Part shown: positions 16,395 to 26,299 of the stretch, in pieces
Numbering within the stretch: position 1 is the first letter of the stretch
How the letters are laid out: each line of letters begins with the position of its first letter
Source: Clostridiales bacterium
GTDB taxonomy: Bacteria; Bacillota; Desulfotomaculia; Desulfotomaculales; VENG01
Direction: 5' to 3'
DNA: 50,446 nt
Assembly: GCA_016278505.1 (NCBI GenBank)
Contig: JADQBQ010000005.1
Span: 100,771 to 151,216, forward strand
The notes under the pieces: generated by a model
The model's input: the letters and a program-made list of their open reading frames with translations, nothing else
Databases searched by the model: none
What the model was told of the DNA's origin: nothing
Program-made: the position numbers and the translations under genes

Positions 16395-17507
16395 ATGAAA
16401 CACAAATGGAAGTTATTTCTACTAATACCTATAGTTACTGTTTTGGCTTTCGTTCTGCTCCAATCGGAGGGTTACTTTGCCAGCGGAAAAAATAATGATG
16501 ATAATTCCGGCAATAGTGTGGTTCAAACAGTGGTGGTCAAGGAAGTGTCCAAGACTAAAATAGAAAACATCATATCCCTTACCGGAACCCTGGAACCACA
16601 AAAAGAAGCATCTATCAGCCCCAAGGTGGGTGGCAAGGTAAACCGGGTGGCGGTGGAGAATGGCAACAGGGTGTCAGCGGGCAAGGCATTGGTCTTTTTA
16701 GAGGATACAGATTTCAAAAACGCTCTCAACTTAAATCATGCCACATTGCAAAAGGCGGAAGCCGCCCTGACCAAGGCACAGTCAGATCATGAGCGTTTTA
16801 GTTATTTACATAAACAGGGAGCAGTGTCGGACAAGGACTTTGAGGATGTAAAAACAGCTCTGGCCATGGCCGAGGCTGACGTAAGCTCCGCCACGGCCGC
16901 CGTAAGCAGCGCCGAAGAGGCTCTGCGCAGCGCCACCATTAGCGCTCCCATGGGTGGAGTGGTAGCGAATCGCAATGTTAACGTGGGACAAGTACTATCT
17001 CCTGGTGTTCCGTTGATGACGGTGGCGGACATATCGTCGGTTTATGCTGTGGTTAACATTAAGCAGGAAATAATATCACAGATTAAACCTGGGCTTAAAG
17101 CATCGGTGGCACTTGACTCCTATCCCGACAAAACCTTTACAGGCGTCGTGGACATTATTAATCCCATAGCCAGCAAATCTTCCCGGGTATTTGAGACAAA
17201 AATTAAAGTTGATAATAAAGACGGTCTGTTAAAACCAGGCATGTTTGCCAAGGTAGAGATAAAAACCGGTGGTGCAGAAGAAGTAACGGTAGTTTCAAGG
17301 GATGCATTAACTGACAGGGAAGGTTTATACTTTGTATTTATGGCCAGGGACGGCAAGGCAGTCCGCCAGCAGGTAAAAATAGGCAGGATAATTAATCAAC
17401 TAGTTGAAATCAAAACCGGACTTGTGCCGGGACAGAAAGTAATAGTAACCAATGTAAACAAGCTCAAGGACCAGGACAGCATAAGCATTGCTGATAAGGA
17501 GGAGTAG
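16395..17507 (+). CDS. RND efflux periplasmic-adaptor/membrane fusion protein
   Basis: A 370-residue HlyD/AcrA-type adaptor. It has an N-terminal membrane anchor (KWKLFLLIPIVTVLAFVLLQ), a lipoyl/barrel-sandwich half (SISPKVGGKVNRVAVENGNRV), an alpha-helical hairpin (ALNLNHATLQKAEAALTKAQ...), the second lipoyl half (ATISAPMGGVVANRNVNVGQ) and beta-barrel and C-terminal domains. I chose the ATG at 16395 because GGGAGTG lies just before it; a longer start would add 27 unconserved residues. Its stop is 3 bp before the transporter's TTG, so the two form an operon. No outer-membrane TolC-like factor is encoded here. Confidence 0.92.
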   Translation: MKHKWKLFLLIPIVTVLAFVLLQSEGYFASGKNNDDNSGNSVVQTVVVKEVSKTKIENIISLTGTLEPQKEASISPKVGGKVNRVAVENGNRVSAGKALVFLEDTDFKNALNLNHATLQKAEAALTKAQSDHERFSYLHKQGAVSDKDFEDVKTALAMAEADVSSATAAVSSAEEALRSATISAPMGGVVANRNVNVGQVLSPGVPLMTVADISSVYAVVNIKQEIISQIKPGLKASVALDSYPDKTFTGVVDIINPIASKSSRVFETKIKVDNKDGLLKPGMFAKVEIKTGGAEEVTVVSRDALTDREGLYFVFMARDGKAVRQQVKIGRIINQLVEIKTGLVPGQKVIVTNVNKLKDQDSISIADKEE

Positions 17508-17510
17508 ACT

Positions 17511-20500
17511 TTGTTCCTAACTGATCTCAGCCTAAAAAGGCCTGTCTTTGCAACGGTAATCATACTGGCCCTGGTCTCCCTCGGCATTATCAGTTATATG
17601 GGACTGAACATTAACGACTACCCCGAGGTTGAATTTCCCTACGTGGTAGTTACTGTGGTACAACCGGGGGCCTCTCCCGAACAAATTGAAACTAAAATTG
17701 CTCGTAAAATGGAAGAGGCTGTCGGGCAAATATCCGGGGTAAAGCATATCTACACTACTGCCCGGGAAGCGGTCGCCACAGTGGTAGTCGAGTTTGCACT
17801 GGATACATCCCCGGAAGTGGCTGCCCAGGATGTGCGGGATAAAATAGGGACCATCCGGGGAGAACTGCCCCAGGATATTGAGGAACCGGTAATTGCCAGA
17901 CTGGACCCCACAGCTTACCCTATTGTTTCCATGGCGGTCACCGGAAATATTCCACAAAAGGAAATGACCGGGATTGTGAATGATCTGGTAAAAAAGCGAC
18001 TGGAAACAATTAAGGGTGTAGGTAATATAACCTTGCACGGTGCCCAGGAAAGGGAAATACAGATCAACCTGGACAAGGACAAGCTGGCGGCATACAGTCT
18101 TACCACATCTGAGGTCTTAAGTAGCCTGCGCAGTGAGAATATGGAGATGCCGGGAGGCAAAATCAGCAACAGCGGCCGGGAAATAACCCTGCGAACTGTG
18201 GGTAAGGTTGACAAGCCGGCAGATTTCCTCAACCTGCCGGTTGCCCGGCGTGACGGGGTGCAGATTTATGTTAAGGATATAGCCACCGTGGTGGACGGGG
18301 TAAAGGAAATGGACAGCCTGTCCCGCTACCAAGGGAAGCCGGCCATCGGATTGGATATTATCAAGCAATCCGGAAGCAATACGGTGGAAGTAGCCGACAC
18401 CGTAAAAAAGGCTATCGAAGAAGTTCAGAAGGAGCTGCCCCCCGGAGTAAACGTCGAAATAGTTAGTGATAACTCTACTTACATTAAGGACTCAGTAAAG
18501 GACGTTATACGTACAATCATTGAGGGCGCTATTCTAGCAGTGCTCATGGTATTTATTTTCCTGCGCGACTGGCGCAGCACCATGATAAGTGCCCTGGCCA
18601 TTCCCACGTCCATTATTTCCACTTTCTTTGCCATGAAGGTAATGAATTTTTCCCTTAATTTTATGTCGCTAATGGCACTTTCTCTTTCGGTGGGACTGCT
18701 CATTGATGACGCTATCGTGGTCATTGAAAATATCGTGCGGCATAGGAAAATGGGTAAAAGTGCCTTTGCAGCGGCGAAGGAAGCCGCTGGGGAAATCGGC
18801 CTTGCGGTTACCGCCACTACTCTCACCGTGGTAGCGGTGTTTTTACCCGTCGCTCTGATGAAAGGTATTGTTGGCCAGTTTTTTAAGCAGTTCGGCATTA
18901 CTGTGGTATTTAGTGTACTGGTGTCTCTGCTAGTTTCCTTCACTCTGGTGCCCCTGCTGGCTTCTCGCCACCTAAAAGAGACGGAGAATACCCCCCCCAG
19001 GTCACCTTTGGGTAGATTCCTGACCTGGTTTAACAGGGGTTTCGATAATTTAACTGTTAAATATTCCTACTTACTCAAATTAGTGCTTAGACATCGGTGG
19101 AAGACAATGGCCTTAGCCATGCTGCTATTTGTAGGGAGTCTGATGCTGGTTCCCTTGATGGGCTCTAGTTTCATACCCTCTGCCGATATTGGCGAGTTTA
19201 CCATGGAGGCGGAACTTGACGCCGGTCTGAACCTGCAAGCCGCCGGCAGAATGACGGACAAACTGGAGGCACTTGTCCAAAAGTACCCGGAAGTAACAAA
19301 AACCTATTCCACAATTAATACAGATAAAGTAAATATTTATGTGAAAATGGTGGATAAAAAAGAGCGTGAGCGCAGTGTTTATCAGATCGCTAAGGACCTG
19401 CGCAGTGAACTACATAAGATTCCCGGGATACGCGCAGCGATAGTTTTGCAGGCAGGCCTAACCGTAGAGAAGACAGTGGTATTTCGAATGCTGGGGGACG
19501 ACATGAACCAGCTGCAGACATACGCTGAGCAGGCCCAGAGAATCATGGAAAGCATACCCGGGGCGGTTGACGTGGGAAGCAGTTACGTTCCCGGCAAGCC
19601 GGAGGGAATAATACAGATCAAACAGGAAGCGGCGGCTGACCTTGGTGTTTCCACTGCCCAGGTTGGTGATACCCTGCGAACGCTGTTTAACGGAGTAGTG
19701 GTAAGCCAATTTGAGGACGGAGAAGACCGCATAGACGTGCGGGTGCGTCTAAGTGACAGCCAGCGCCAAGAATTGGATGATTTAAGCAATATATATCTGA
19801 GCAGCAGTAACCGGCCCGTCGGTGGGGATTCTAATCCAAGAATTGCCCTCAGCCAGGTGACAGAACAGTCCTATGCTACAGCTCCCAGCCAAATACAGAG
19901 ATTTGACAGAGCCAAGGAAATTGTATTATCAGCCAACCTGGACGGTTTATCCCTGGGGGAATTCAACAAAATATTTAATGAACGGGTTGAGAAGGAAATG
20001 CAACTGCCCCCGGGATACAGTCTTACTGCCAGCGGTGAGTCAGAAAGAATGGGGGATACTTTTAACTCCATGGGATTGGCCCTGATTACTGCCGTATTAT
20101 TCATCTTCTTTATCCTGGCCTCCCAGTTTGAAAGCTATATTGACCCATTCGCAATCATGTTTTCTATACCAATGGCCGTTGTGGGAGCGATTTTGGGTTT
20201 ACTGGTGGTGGGCAGTGACCTGAGCCTGATGTCCATGATTGGAGTCATAATGTTGATGGGCCTGGTGACTAAAAACGCAATCTTGCTTATTGACTTCACC
20301 AAGCAGCGGCGGGCCCAGGGCATGGAGCGGAACGAAGCTATACTGGAGGCAGGTCTAACCAGATTAAGACCGATCATTATGACCACTCTGGCTATGATAT
20401 TCGGCATGCTTCCCCTGGCACTGGCCTTGGGCTCCGGGGCGGAAAGCAGAGCACCCATGGCCCACGCTGTTATCGGAGGTTTGATAACTTCCACCATGTT

Positions 20501-20609
20501 GACCCTGGTAGTGGTGCCCGTAATGTACACATTCCTTGACGACCTAAAAAACAAGGTTTACTCCGCAACACATCGAGACAAAGCACCGGTCTCAGATGCT
20601 AAACATTAA
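17511..20609 (+). CDS. RND family (HAE1-type) efflux transporter
   Basis: A 1032-residue proton-driven multidrug or hydrophobic-compound transporter of the AcrB/MexB fold. It has one helix at the N-terminus (RPVFATVIILALVSLGIISY), a large extracytoplasmic loop, a helix block 2-6, a second loop and a final helix block. The relay aspartates are visible in GLLIDDAIVVIENIVRH and the TM10 lysine in GLVTKNAILLIDF. Starts at TTG with GGAGGAG upstream, coupled to the adaptor gene. Such pumps also occur in monoderm clostridia, where they work with the adaptor alone. The terminator at 20644 ends the operon. The substrate is unknown. Confidence 0.95.
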   Translation: MFLTDLSLKRPVFATVIILALVSLGIISYMGLNINDYPEVEFPYVVVTVVQPGASPEQIETKIARKMEEAVGQISGVKHIYTTAREAVATVVVEFALDTSPEVAAQDVRDKIGTIRGELPQDIEEPVIARLDPTAYPIVSMAVTGNIPQKEMTGIVNDLVKKRLETIKGVGNITLHGAQEREIQINLDKDKLAAYSLTTSEVLSSLRSENMEMPGGKISNSGREITLRTVGKVDKPADFLNLPVARRDGVQIYVKDIATVVDGVKEMDSLSRYQGKPAIGLDIIKQSGSNTVEVADTVKKAIEEVQKELPPGVNVEIVSDNSTYIKDSVKDVIRTIIEGAILAVLMVFIFLRDWRSTMISALAIPTSIISTFFAMKVMNFSLNFMSLMALSLSVGLLIDDAIVVIENIVRHRKMGKSAFAAAKEAAGEIGLAVTATTLTVVAVFLPVALMKGIVGQFFKQFGITVVFSVLVSLLVSFTLVPLLASRHLKETENTPPRSPLGRFLTWFNRGFDNLTVKYSYLLKLVLRHRWKTMALAMLLFVGSLMLVPLMGSSFIPSADIGEFTMEAELDAGLNLQAAGRMTDKLEALVQKYPEVTKTYSTINTDKVNIYVKMVDKKERERSVYQIAKDLRSELHKIPGIRAAIVLQAGLTVEKTVVFRMLGDDMNQLQTYAEQAQRIMESIPGAVDVGSSYVPGKPEGIIQIKQEAAADLGVSTAQVGDTLRTLFNGVVVSQFEDGEDRIDVRVRLSDSQRQELDDLSNIYLSSSNRPVGGDSNPRIALSQVTEQSYATAPSQIQRFDRAKEIVLSANLDGLSLGEFNKIFNERVEKEMQLPPGYSLTASGESERMGDTFNSMGLALITAVLFIFFILASQFESYIDPFAIMFSIPMAVVGAILGLLVVGSDLSLMSMIGVIMLMGLVTKNAILLIDFTKQRRAQGMERNEAILEAGLTRLRPIIMTTLAMIFGMLPLALALGSGAESRAPMAHAVIGGLITSTMLTLVVVPVMYTFLDDLKNKVYSATHRDKAPVSDAKH

Positions 20610-20643
20610 AAGCAAGTAAAAAAATTTAGGAGATACCTTGATA

Positions 20644-20670
20644 GAAGGACCGTAGGCTACGGTCCTTCTT
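20644..20670 (+). terminator. Rho-independent terminator after RND operon
   Basis: GAAGGACCGTAG and CTACGGTCCTTC form a nearly continuous 12-bp palindrome followed by TT. It lies 35 bp after the transporter stop. Confidence 0.8.
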
Positions 20671-20730
20671 TATCCGCTAATGACATGTATTTTTTTCGTA
20701 CTTCCTGAAAGAGATATTTATCTATATAAT

Positions 20731-21711
20731 ATGATTATGAATACTAATAACGATATGGCTGAGAAATTGAGTCAACAACTGGATGAATTATGGCAGGAAA
20801 TGGGCAAAGTTATAATTGGAAGAAAAAAAGAATTAAAGCTGATCTTTACAGCGTTGTTGAGCCAGGGACATGTTTTATTGGAAGACCTCCCCGGGACCGG
20901 GAAGACCACAATGGTTAAAGCTTTTTCCAAAGGTCTGGATTGCTTATTTTCCAGGATTCAATGCACACCTGACTTGCTCCCATCCGATGTTTTAGGCTGC
21001 TCAATATTTAACCCCAAGACTAACGAATTTTACCTCAGAAAAGGACCTGTTTTTACAAATGTTTTATTAGTTGATGAAATTAATAGAACGCTACCCCGTA
21101 CTCAATCAAGCTTGCTGGAATGTATGGAAGAAGGACAAGTTTCTATTGAAGGGAAAACCCATTTTTTATCCAGTCCTTTTATTGTACTGGCTACACAAAA
21201 CCCTATCGAAATGGAAGGTACATTTCCGCTTCCTGAAGCCCAGTTGGACAGGTTTTTAATGAAATTAAAGCTGGGGTACCCCATCCAGAAAGAAGAAGAG
21301 CAAATGCTCGAGCAAGTGGGAGACGAGGTTCCCTATGAACAAATAAATAGTAAATTTAATCCAGGGGACATTCAGGCACTGCAAAGGCAATGTAAAAATG
21401 TTCATACTCACCCTTCTATACGGGAATATATCGCAGTATTGGCCAATGTTACCCGTAACCACTCCCTTGTCTCTGTCGGGGTAAGCCCCCGGGCGAGCAA
21501 AGCCCTGTATAAAACCGTAAAGGCATGGGCACTGCTCAATGGCCGCAACTATGTAATTCCGGATGATGTAAAAGATATGGTTAAGCCTGTATGGAATCAT
21601 CGCTTGATTTTAAAAACAGAAGCATATATCAACAATACTCAACCTGAGGATATTTTAGAGGAAATTCTGGGACAAGCCAGCTTGGTTGATGAAAAGGTAG
21701 TGCGTGTATGA
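20731..21711 (+). CDS. MoxR family AAA+ ATPase
   Basis: An ATPase of about 326 residues (AAA_3/MoxR). It has Walker A LEDLPGTGKTTMVKAFS (about residues 46-62), a CTPDLLPSDVLG block, Walker B VLLVDEINRTLPRTQSSLLE, sensor 1 ATQNPIEMEGTFPLPEAQLDRF and a C-terminal lid with VGVSPRASKALYKTVKAWAL. MoxR ATPases act as chaperones for envelope or metal-centre assembly together with DUF58/VWA partners, which is the gene that follows (4-bp overlap). The start is uncertain: ATGs at 20731, 20737 and 20755 are possible, none with a good ribosome-binding site, and a TATAAT at 20725-20730 abuts the first. Confidence 0.92.
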   Translation: MIMNTNNDMAEKLSQQLDELWQEMGKVIIGRKKELKLIFTALLSQGHVLLEDLPGTGKTTMVKAFSKGLDCLFSRIQCTPDLLPSDVLGCSIFNPKTNEFYLRKGPVFTNVLLVDEINRTLPRTQSSLLECMEEGQVSIEGKTHFLSSPFIVLATQNPIEMEGTFPLPEAQLDRFLMKLKLGYPIQKEEEQMLEQVGDEVPYEQINSKFNPGDIQALQRQCKNVHTHPSIREYIAVLANVTRNHSLVSVGVSPRASKALYKTVKAWALLNGRNYVIPDDVKDMVKPVWNHRLILKTEAYINNTQPEDILEEILGQASLVDEKVVRV

Positions 21712-22919
21712 GTACGGAACAAGTAGATCAACCCAAGTCTCCGGAAACCAGCCTACTGTTTGAACGCCATGTAATATGGGTGCTGTTGGCTTTGTTGCTG
21801 GCAGCTATTTGGTACAGGTTTGTACCATTAATTATTGTAGATACCTTTTTAATTTTTTTATCCATAATCATAATGGCATGGAAAAACATGTCGTTGAAAC
21901 GTATAGAACCCGCCCTGCAGCTTTCCAAATCCAGGTTATTTCCCGGTGATGAATTTCTAATTCATGCTTCGGTTTATAATGGCAAATGGCTCCCGTTAGT
22001 ATGGCTGGAATGGAGTTTTCCCCCCAATATTGGGATCAGTTTCGGCGATGAAAAAGATGACACCTGTGCCATACGTTTTTTATGGTTACTTTGGTTTCAA
22101 AGAGTTAAATGGACATTGAATGCTAAAGCCCTTCAGCGGGGTGTTTATAATATTGGTCAAGTCACGTTACATTCCGGGGATGGATTCCGCTTTACGGAGA
22201 TAGAACAATTACATAGTTTAGATGGAAAACTATATGTATACCCCCAATTAGTACCTGTCCATGTGTCTGGCTTTCGACCATCAATGCAGTGGGGAGTAAG
22301 GGGGAAACAAGGAGGATTTATAGAAGACCCCCTGTTAGTCATTGGCACCAGGGAATATCAGCCAGGGGATGAACTGAGAAGGTTAAATTGGAAGGCCAGT
22401 GCACGAACCGGGAAACTACAGGCAAATGTTTACCAGCCTCTGCTCACGGAACAACTGATTATTTATATTGACGTTCAAGGCTTTGTGATCAATGAAACGG
22501 CAGATGCCTTTGAACGGTTTCTTTCGGTTATTGCTTCTGTCTCTGTGAAGTACAGGGAAAAGGGAATTAGCATTGGTTTTGCCAGCAACGGCCTGAACTA
22601 TGGTGGAGAAAAGATGCCCTTTATTTTACCAAGTACAAACTTGACTCCATTATTAGATCAGCTGGCTCAAATTACCCAACAGGTAGGAACTCACAAAATG
22701 GCCGCTTTAAATGAAATGCTGCACCAGGGACAACTGCAAATTCCTTTATTTTGCTTTTGCCACCATATTGATGAAGATCAATATCTGTGGTATCGACAGT
22801 ATAAACATAAACTTTCGGAGGTATGTTTTTATTACAAAAATGAAACGGAGTATGCCAACAAATTAGCTGCAAAGGCAAAACCCATGGACACATTTCTTTC
22901 GCCTTTGGCTTCATCTTAA
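21708..22919 (+). CDS. DUF58 domain protein
   Basis: A 403-residue protein with two N-terminal membrane helices (about residues 22-60), a beta-rich middle region and the DUF58 signature GTREYQPGDELRRLNWKASARTGKL (quoted by its ends GTREYQPGDELR and NWKASARTGKL) at about residues 216-240. A VWA-like C-terminal fold follows, starting LIIYIDVQGFV. Its ATG overlaps the MoxR stop, showing tight coupling. It probably serves as the membrane partner of the MoxR ATPase in an envelope function. The C-terminus is unremarkable and the gene ends 12 bp before the DUF4129 gene. Confidence 0.9.
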   Translation: MSTEQVDQPKSPETSLLFERHVIWVLLALLLAAIWYRFVPLIIVDTFLIFLSIIIMAWKNMSLKRIEPALQLSKSRLFPGDEFLIHASVYNGKWLPLVWLEWSFPPNIGISFGDEKDDTCAIRFLWLLWFQRVKWTLNAKALQRGVYNIGQVTLHSGDGFRFTEIEQLHSLDGKLYVYPQLVPVHVSGFRPSMQWGVRGKQGGFIEDPLLVIGTREYQPGDELRRLNWKASARTGKLQANVYQPLLTEQLIIYIDVQGFVINETADAFERFLSVIASVSVKYREKGISIGFASNGLNYGGEKMPFILPSTNLTPLLDQLAQITQQVGTHKMAALNEMLHQGQLQIPLFCFCHHIDEDQYLWYRQYKHKLSEVCFYYKNETEYANKLAAKAKPMDTFLSPLASS

Positions 22920-22931
22920 GGAGGCCATATC

Positions 22932-24290
22932 ATGGAGCGAGTTAAAGATATTTATAAATCATTTATCATGATGTTCAGTGAAATTATCTGGATTTATTAT
23001 GCAATTGTTATGTTTACCAGTATTGAGTGGGACCAACCTGTCTTTTTTGATTTAACTTGGCTGATAGTATCCGGTGTAGTGGGATATATTGTAAATGCTT
23101 TATTGGCAAAAAGGAACAATCACGCGCTATTGTTTGCAGGCAATTTATTAGTCATAGGACTAATCATTGTCCAAAATTGGAGGAATGTAGTGCCGGAAGG
23201 GGCCTGGGTGTTTGGGTTATGGCTAAGCATAGGCCTCAGCATTATTTTTATCCGCAGTGCCAGATTGGTCCACCAGAAACCTACACGTCCGGAAATATTA
23301 CATCGCTTTGAAGCAAATGTTATATTATATATAATTTTTGCCCTGGTATTTACCGTCAGGGATTGGAGTAATGAAACATTTCACCTGTCTTTTATATTTG
23401 CCATAGTAAGTAGTTTGACAGGAATGATCTTAACCTTACATAATCATGCAGATGCGGAAGGCGGTCAAAAAATACAAGTTATGAAAGTGGGGCAATCAGG
23501 GTGGTTTGCTGGAGTGGCGACTGCCTTGTTGGTGTTTATCCCCCTCTTTTCATTGACTTTACTCTTGCCTGCAGTAAACAGAACCTTATATTCGCTGGGG
23601 ATGGGAGTCTGGGAAGGACTGAAATGGCTGGCCCTAAAGGTTGTCAGTTTTTTAGTTTGGCTGGCCGGTCTTTTGCCTGAGCCGGAAAATATGGGAGAAA
23701 ACCGTCATTCAGTTCCCGAACAACCGGTTATACCACCCGGTGCGGGGGAAGAAACCTTTGTCTCCTTCCCCTATGTATGGATTATGGCCGGGATTGCAAT
23801 CTTATTAATTGTAATTGCCATATGGGTTGTTTCAAAACTGATTAAAAATAGGCAACAACCTCCAAAGTCCATGCACCCCAAACATATAATGGTTGCCAAA
23901 GAATCATGGTGGGCAAATTTTAAAAGAAACCTAAACTCCTATTTTCTATGCTTAAAATTAAGATGGCGTATGCGCTTTCCTTATTATTATTATCAACCTA
24001 TCTACTGGTATTACCATCAAGTACTGAGATGGGGGAAAAAGAACGGATTTCCAAAGGAAAAGTGTGAAACTTCCCGCGAATATGTGCAGAGAATAATAGA
24101 CCATATCCCTGCAGGAGAAAATAGTTTAAGCTGTAAGAGCCAAAACTACCGACTGCCGGAACTGTTGAAGAGATTAAATAGAGACTACCAGGCCACTTAT
24201 TACGGTCCCAAAGCACAAATATCAGGAGCAACGGAGTACAAGCTTTTAATTAAACTTTTACGGAGTACTCATCTTAATCAAAATGGGTAA
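22932..24290 (+). CDS. Polytopic membrane protein with C-terminal DUF4129
   Basis: A 452-residue protein: about six N-terminal membrane helices, another helix around residues 283-303 (WIMAGIAILLIVIAIWVVS), then a cytoplasmic tail with YYYYQPIYWYYHQVLRWGKK and SREYVQRIIDH, the DUF4129 pattern. In the common MoxR-DUF58-TgpA operons the third gene has a transglutaminase core between its membrane domain and DUF4129. Here that core and its Cys-His-Asp residues are missing, so this is a reduced version. AAGGAGG lies 9 nt before the ATG. The gene ends two bases before the convergent VTT gene with no terminator visible. Confidence 0.75.
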   Translation: MERVKDIYKSFIMMFSEIIWIYYAIVMFTSIEWDQPVFFDLTWLIVSGVVGYIVNALLAKRNNHALLFAGNLLVIGLIIVQNWRNVVPEGAWVFGLWLSIGLSIIFIRSARLVHQKPTRPEILHRFEANVILYIIFALVFTVRDWSNETFHLSFIFAIVSSLTGMILTLHNHADAEGGQKIQVMKVGQSGWFAGVATALLVFIPLFSLTLLLPAVNRTLYSLGMGVWEGLKWLALKVVSFLVWLAGLLPEPENMGENRHSVPEQPVIPPGAGEETFVSFPYVWIMAGIAILLIVIAIWVVSKLIKNRQQPPKSMHPKHIMVAKESWWANFKRNLNSYFLCLKLRWRMRFPYYYYQPIYWYYHQVLRWGKKNGFPKEKCETSREYVQRIIDHIPAGENSLSCKSQNYRLPELLKRLNRDYQATYYGPKAQISGATEYKLLIKLLRSTHLNQNG

Positions 24291-24292
24291 TG

Positions 24293-25066
24293 CTACTTGT
24301 TTAAAAAAACGTAGGCTAGTTCAATAGAATAGGAAAGCACAAATGAAGTGATAATTTTGGAGATAGAAGCTATAATTAAAAATTTTTTAATTGAAACCCC
24401 ACTCAACCCGGCACCTGCACTTATTATTTCATCAGGTAATACCGGAATAATAAATAAAACTGCTAGGATAAGAATTTCATTTTTCTTGACATACTGATGA
24501 TACTGTTCTAAACTATCATCTTTAACCAACTTACGGATAATTTTAATGCCACCGATTCTTGACAGGAAAAACATAGCTATAATACCAAGTAATGTACCCA
24601 AAAAACCTAAGATGAAGGCATTTAACGCGCCAAAAACTGAACTGCCTGCAACAATAGTTACAGCTTCGGGCACGGGCAAAAAAATAGGCTGGATAAAACA
24701 AATAGCAAAAAACATAAACTTTGCTATAGACATATTCTGCCTTAATAATATCTCTACTTCATAAGCGCTAGTCAAAACAAGAAAACTGCTTACATGATAA
24801 ACGAGAAAGACAACTACTATTACCGTAAAATTATAAATGGCTATTATTTTAACAATACCCATAGATTCTTTGTTAGCATAAAAGTAGGCTAGAATTGAAG
24901 TCAAAAAAATTATAATTGATATGAATATTCCCGCCGACCTATAAAAAGGTAACAGTGGAGGTAATGACGCATAAAGTATATACATTGGAATAAAACTAAT
25001 GGCAACTTGAAACAACAACCATAATAATGAACTATGCCCGTCATTTACTTCCTGGCTTTTATACAT
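24293..25066 (-). CDS. VTT (SNARE-associated/DedA-like) membrane protein
   Basis: A protein of about 257 residues with four N-terminal membrane helices followed by a VTT core: FIQPIFLPVPEAVTIVAGSS, then GFLGTLLGIIAMFFLSRIGG and FIIPVLPDEIISAGAGLSG. The paired re-entrant loops with conserved Pro, Glu and Gly residues are typical of the TVP38/TMEM64/DedA group of lipid scramblase-like transporters. I chose the ATG at 25066 because AAAGGAG lies 6 nt before it; two earlier starts overlap that site. It is convergent with the DUF4129 gene. Substrate unknown. Confidence 0.8.
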   Translation of the reverse strand: MYKSQEVNDGHSSLLWLLFQVAISFIPMYILYASLPPLLPFYRSAGIFISIIIFLTSILAYFYANKESMGIVKIIAIYNFTVIVVVFLVYHVSSFLVLTSAYEVEILLRQNMSIAKFMFFAICFIQPIFLPVPEAVTIVAGSSVFGALNAFILGFLGTLLGIIAMFFLSRIGGIKIIRKLVKDDSLEQYHQYVKKNEILILAVLFIIPVLPDEIISAGAGLSGVSIKKFLIIASISKIITSFVLSYSIELAYVFLNK

Positions 25067-25194
25067 TTCCATCTCCTTTAACGGTCCCACGTTATCCTAA
25101 TGCAACCGTAGATACTCAGTCTGTCCGCGGGGGGCAAGATCACATTCCTTATGGAAAAACATGAATTAGAACTTCAAAATTTGCGGAATGGTAA

Positions 25195-25437
25195 ACTGGT
25201 TGTACAATTCGTGATAACGGCCCCGGAATTCGCGAAGAAGACCTGCCGCATATATTCGAACGATTCTACCGGGGAGAAAAATCCCGCTCCCGCAATTTCG
25301 GCGGAACGGGACTGGGGCTTGCCATCAGTAAATACAATGGAGAGATATGGGCGGAAAGCATACACGGCGGAGGTAGCAGCTTTCACTTTTCCCTGCCTAT
25401 TGTGGCAGGGTATTCCCCCGAAAAATGGGATAAGTGA
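25195..25437 (+). pseudogene. Histidine kinase ATPase-domain remnant
   Basis: This frame reads [20 protein letters not shown] then [20 protein letters not shown] and [14 protein letters not shown], ending in [12 protein letters not shown]. These are the G1, F and G2 boxes of a HATPase_c domain. A stop codon lies just upstream, no dimerisation domain or start is present, and about five residues that normally follow ISKY are missing. It is therefore a 3' remnant of a sensor kinase. It overlaps the 3' end of the convergent mscS gene by 55 bp, so that gene may have arrived or extended over it. Confidence 0.75.
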
Positions 25438-26222
25438 ATATCCCTTTGCGGGAACGGAATGGTAATCCCTTCATTGTCAAACGTGCTTTTTACTTTTTCA
25501 TGTAGATCATAATAAATATCCCAGTAGTTTTCGCCCTGACACCACACACGAACGGCAAAGTTAACTGAATTGTCGGCCAGCTCAAATACCCGTATTAATG
25601 GTGCCGGATCTTGTAGTATTAATGAATGTTCCGACACAATGTGGGTCAGTATTTCCTTAACCTTAGCAATATCGTCTTCGTAACTCACACCAAATACAAT
25701 GTCCACTCTTCGCGTTTTCTCTGCCGTAAAGTTAACAAGCTTGGCATTTGACAGTTCTCCATTCGGAATTACAACAACCTTGTTGTCCGGAGTTGTAAGA
25801 TATGTATGCAGCAATTTGATTTCTTTAACCGTCCCCATATAGCCCTGGGTTTCGATGAAGTCTCCAACACTAAGAGGGCGAGAAGTTAGAATAAGAACCC
25901 CTCCTGCGAAATTGGACAAACTGTCCTTAAGTGAAAGTCCTACCGCAAGCGCTGCAGCACTCAGCACAGCAATAAAGGTAGTCATAGGGATTCCCAGCAT
26001 TGCAGCAATGGTTATCAGCAAAACAATTTTTAGCATAAAATTGACAATTGACCTAATAAAAGAGTGAAGTGAAGCATCCAGCCGGCTCTTCTGTAGAGTG
26101 TTCGCTATAATGTTTGATATCCATTTGATAGCGATCAAGCCTACTATTAGAAGTATAATAGAGCCGGCCAGTCTAGGGCCGTATTCCATCAGTAGGCTTA
26201 TTGCTTTCTCCTGTAAATCCAT
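25383..26222 (-). CDS. MscS family mechanosensitive ion channel
   Basis: A 279-residue small-conductance-type channel with three N-terminal membrane helices. The pore helix is [20 protein letters not shown] and the beta domain begins with [20 protein letters not shown], followed by [20 protein letters not shown]. The C-terminal alpha/beta vestibule ends in [13 protein letters not shown], a family hallmark. It releases solutes during osmotic downshift from the cytoplasmic membrane. The ribosome-binding site GAGGAGGG lies about 12 nt from the ATG. The gene's end covers a kinase remnant on the other strand, giving it a tail ([15 protein letters not shown]) that may be recent. Confidence 0.93.
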   Translation of the reverse strand: MDLQEKAISLLMEYGPRLAGSIILLIVGLIAIKWISNIIANTLQKSRLDASLHSFIRSIVNFMLKIVLLITIAAMLGIPMTTFIAVLSAAALAVGLSLKDSLSNFAGGVLILTSRPLSVGDFIETQGYMGTVKEIKLLHTYLTTPDNKVVVIPNGELSNAKLVNFTAEKTRRVDIVFGVSYEDDIAKVKEILTHIVSEHSLILQDPAPLIRVFELADNSVNFAVRVWCQGENYWDIYYDLHEKVKSTFDNEGITIPFPQRDIHLSHFSGEYPATIGREK

Positions 26223-26299
26223 TAGTTCTCTATTCCCTCCTCAGTCTTCCACTGCCTTCGGTCTTCTGTTTCTCTACATATGCATTATCTCCTCTTTTT

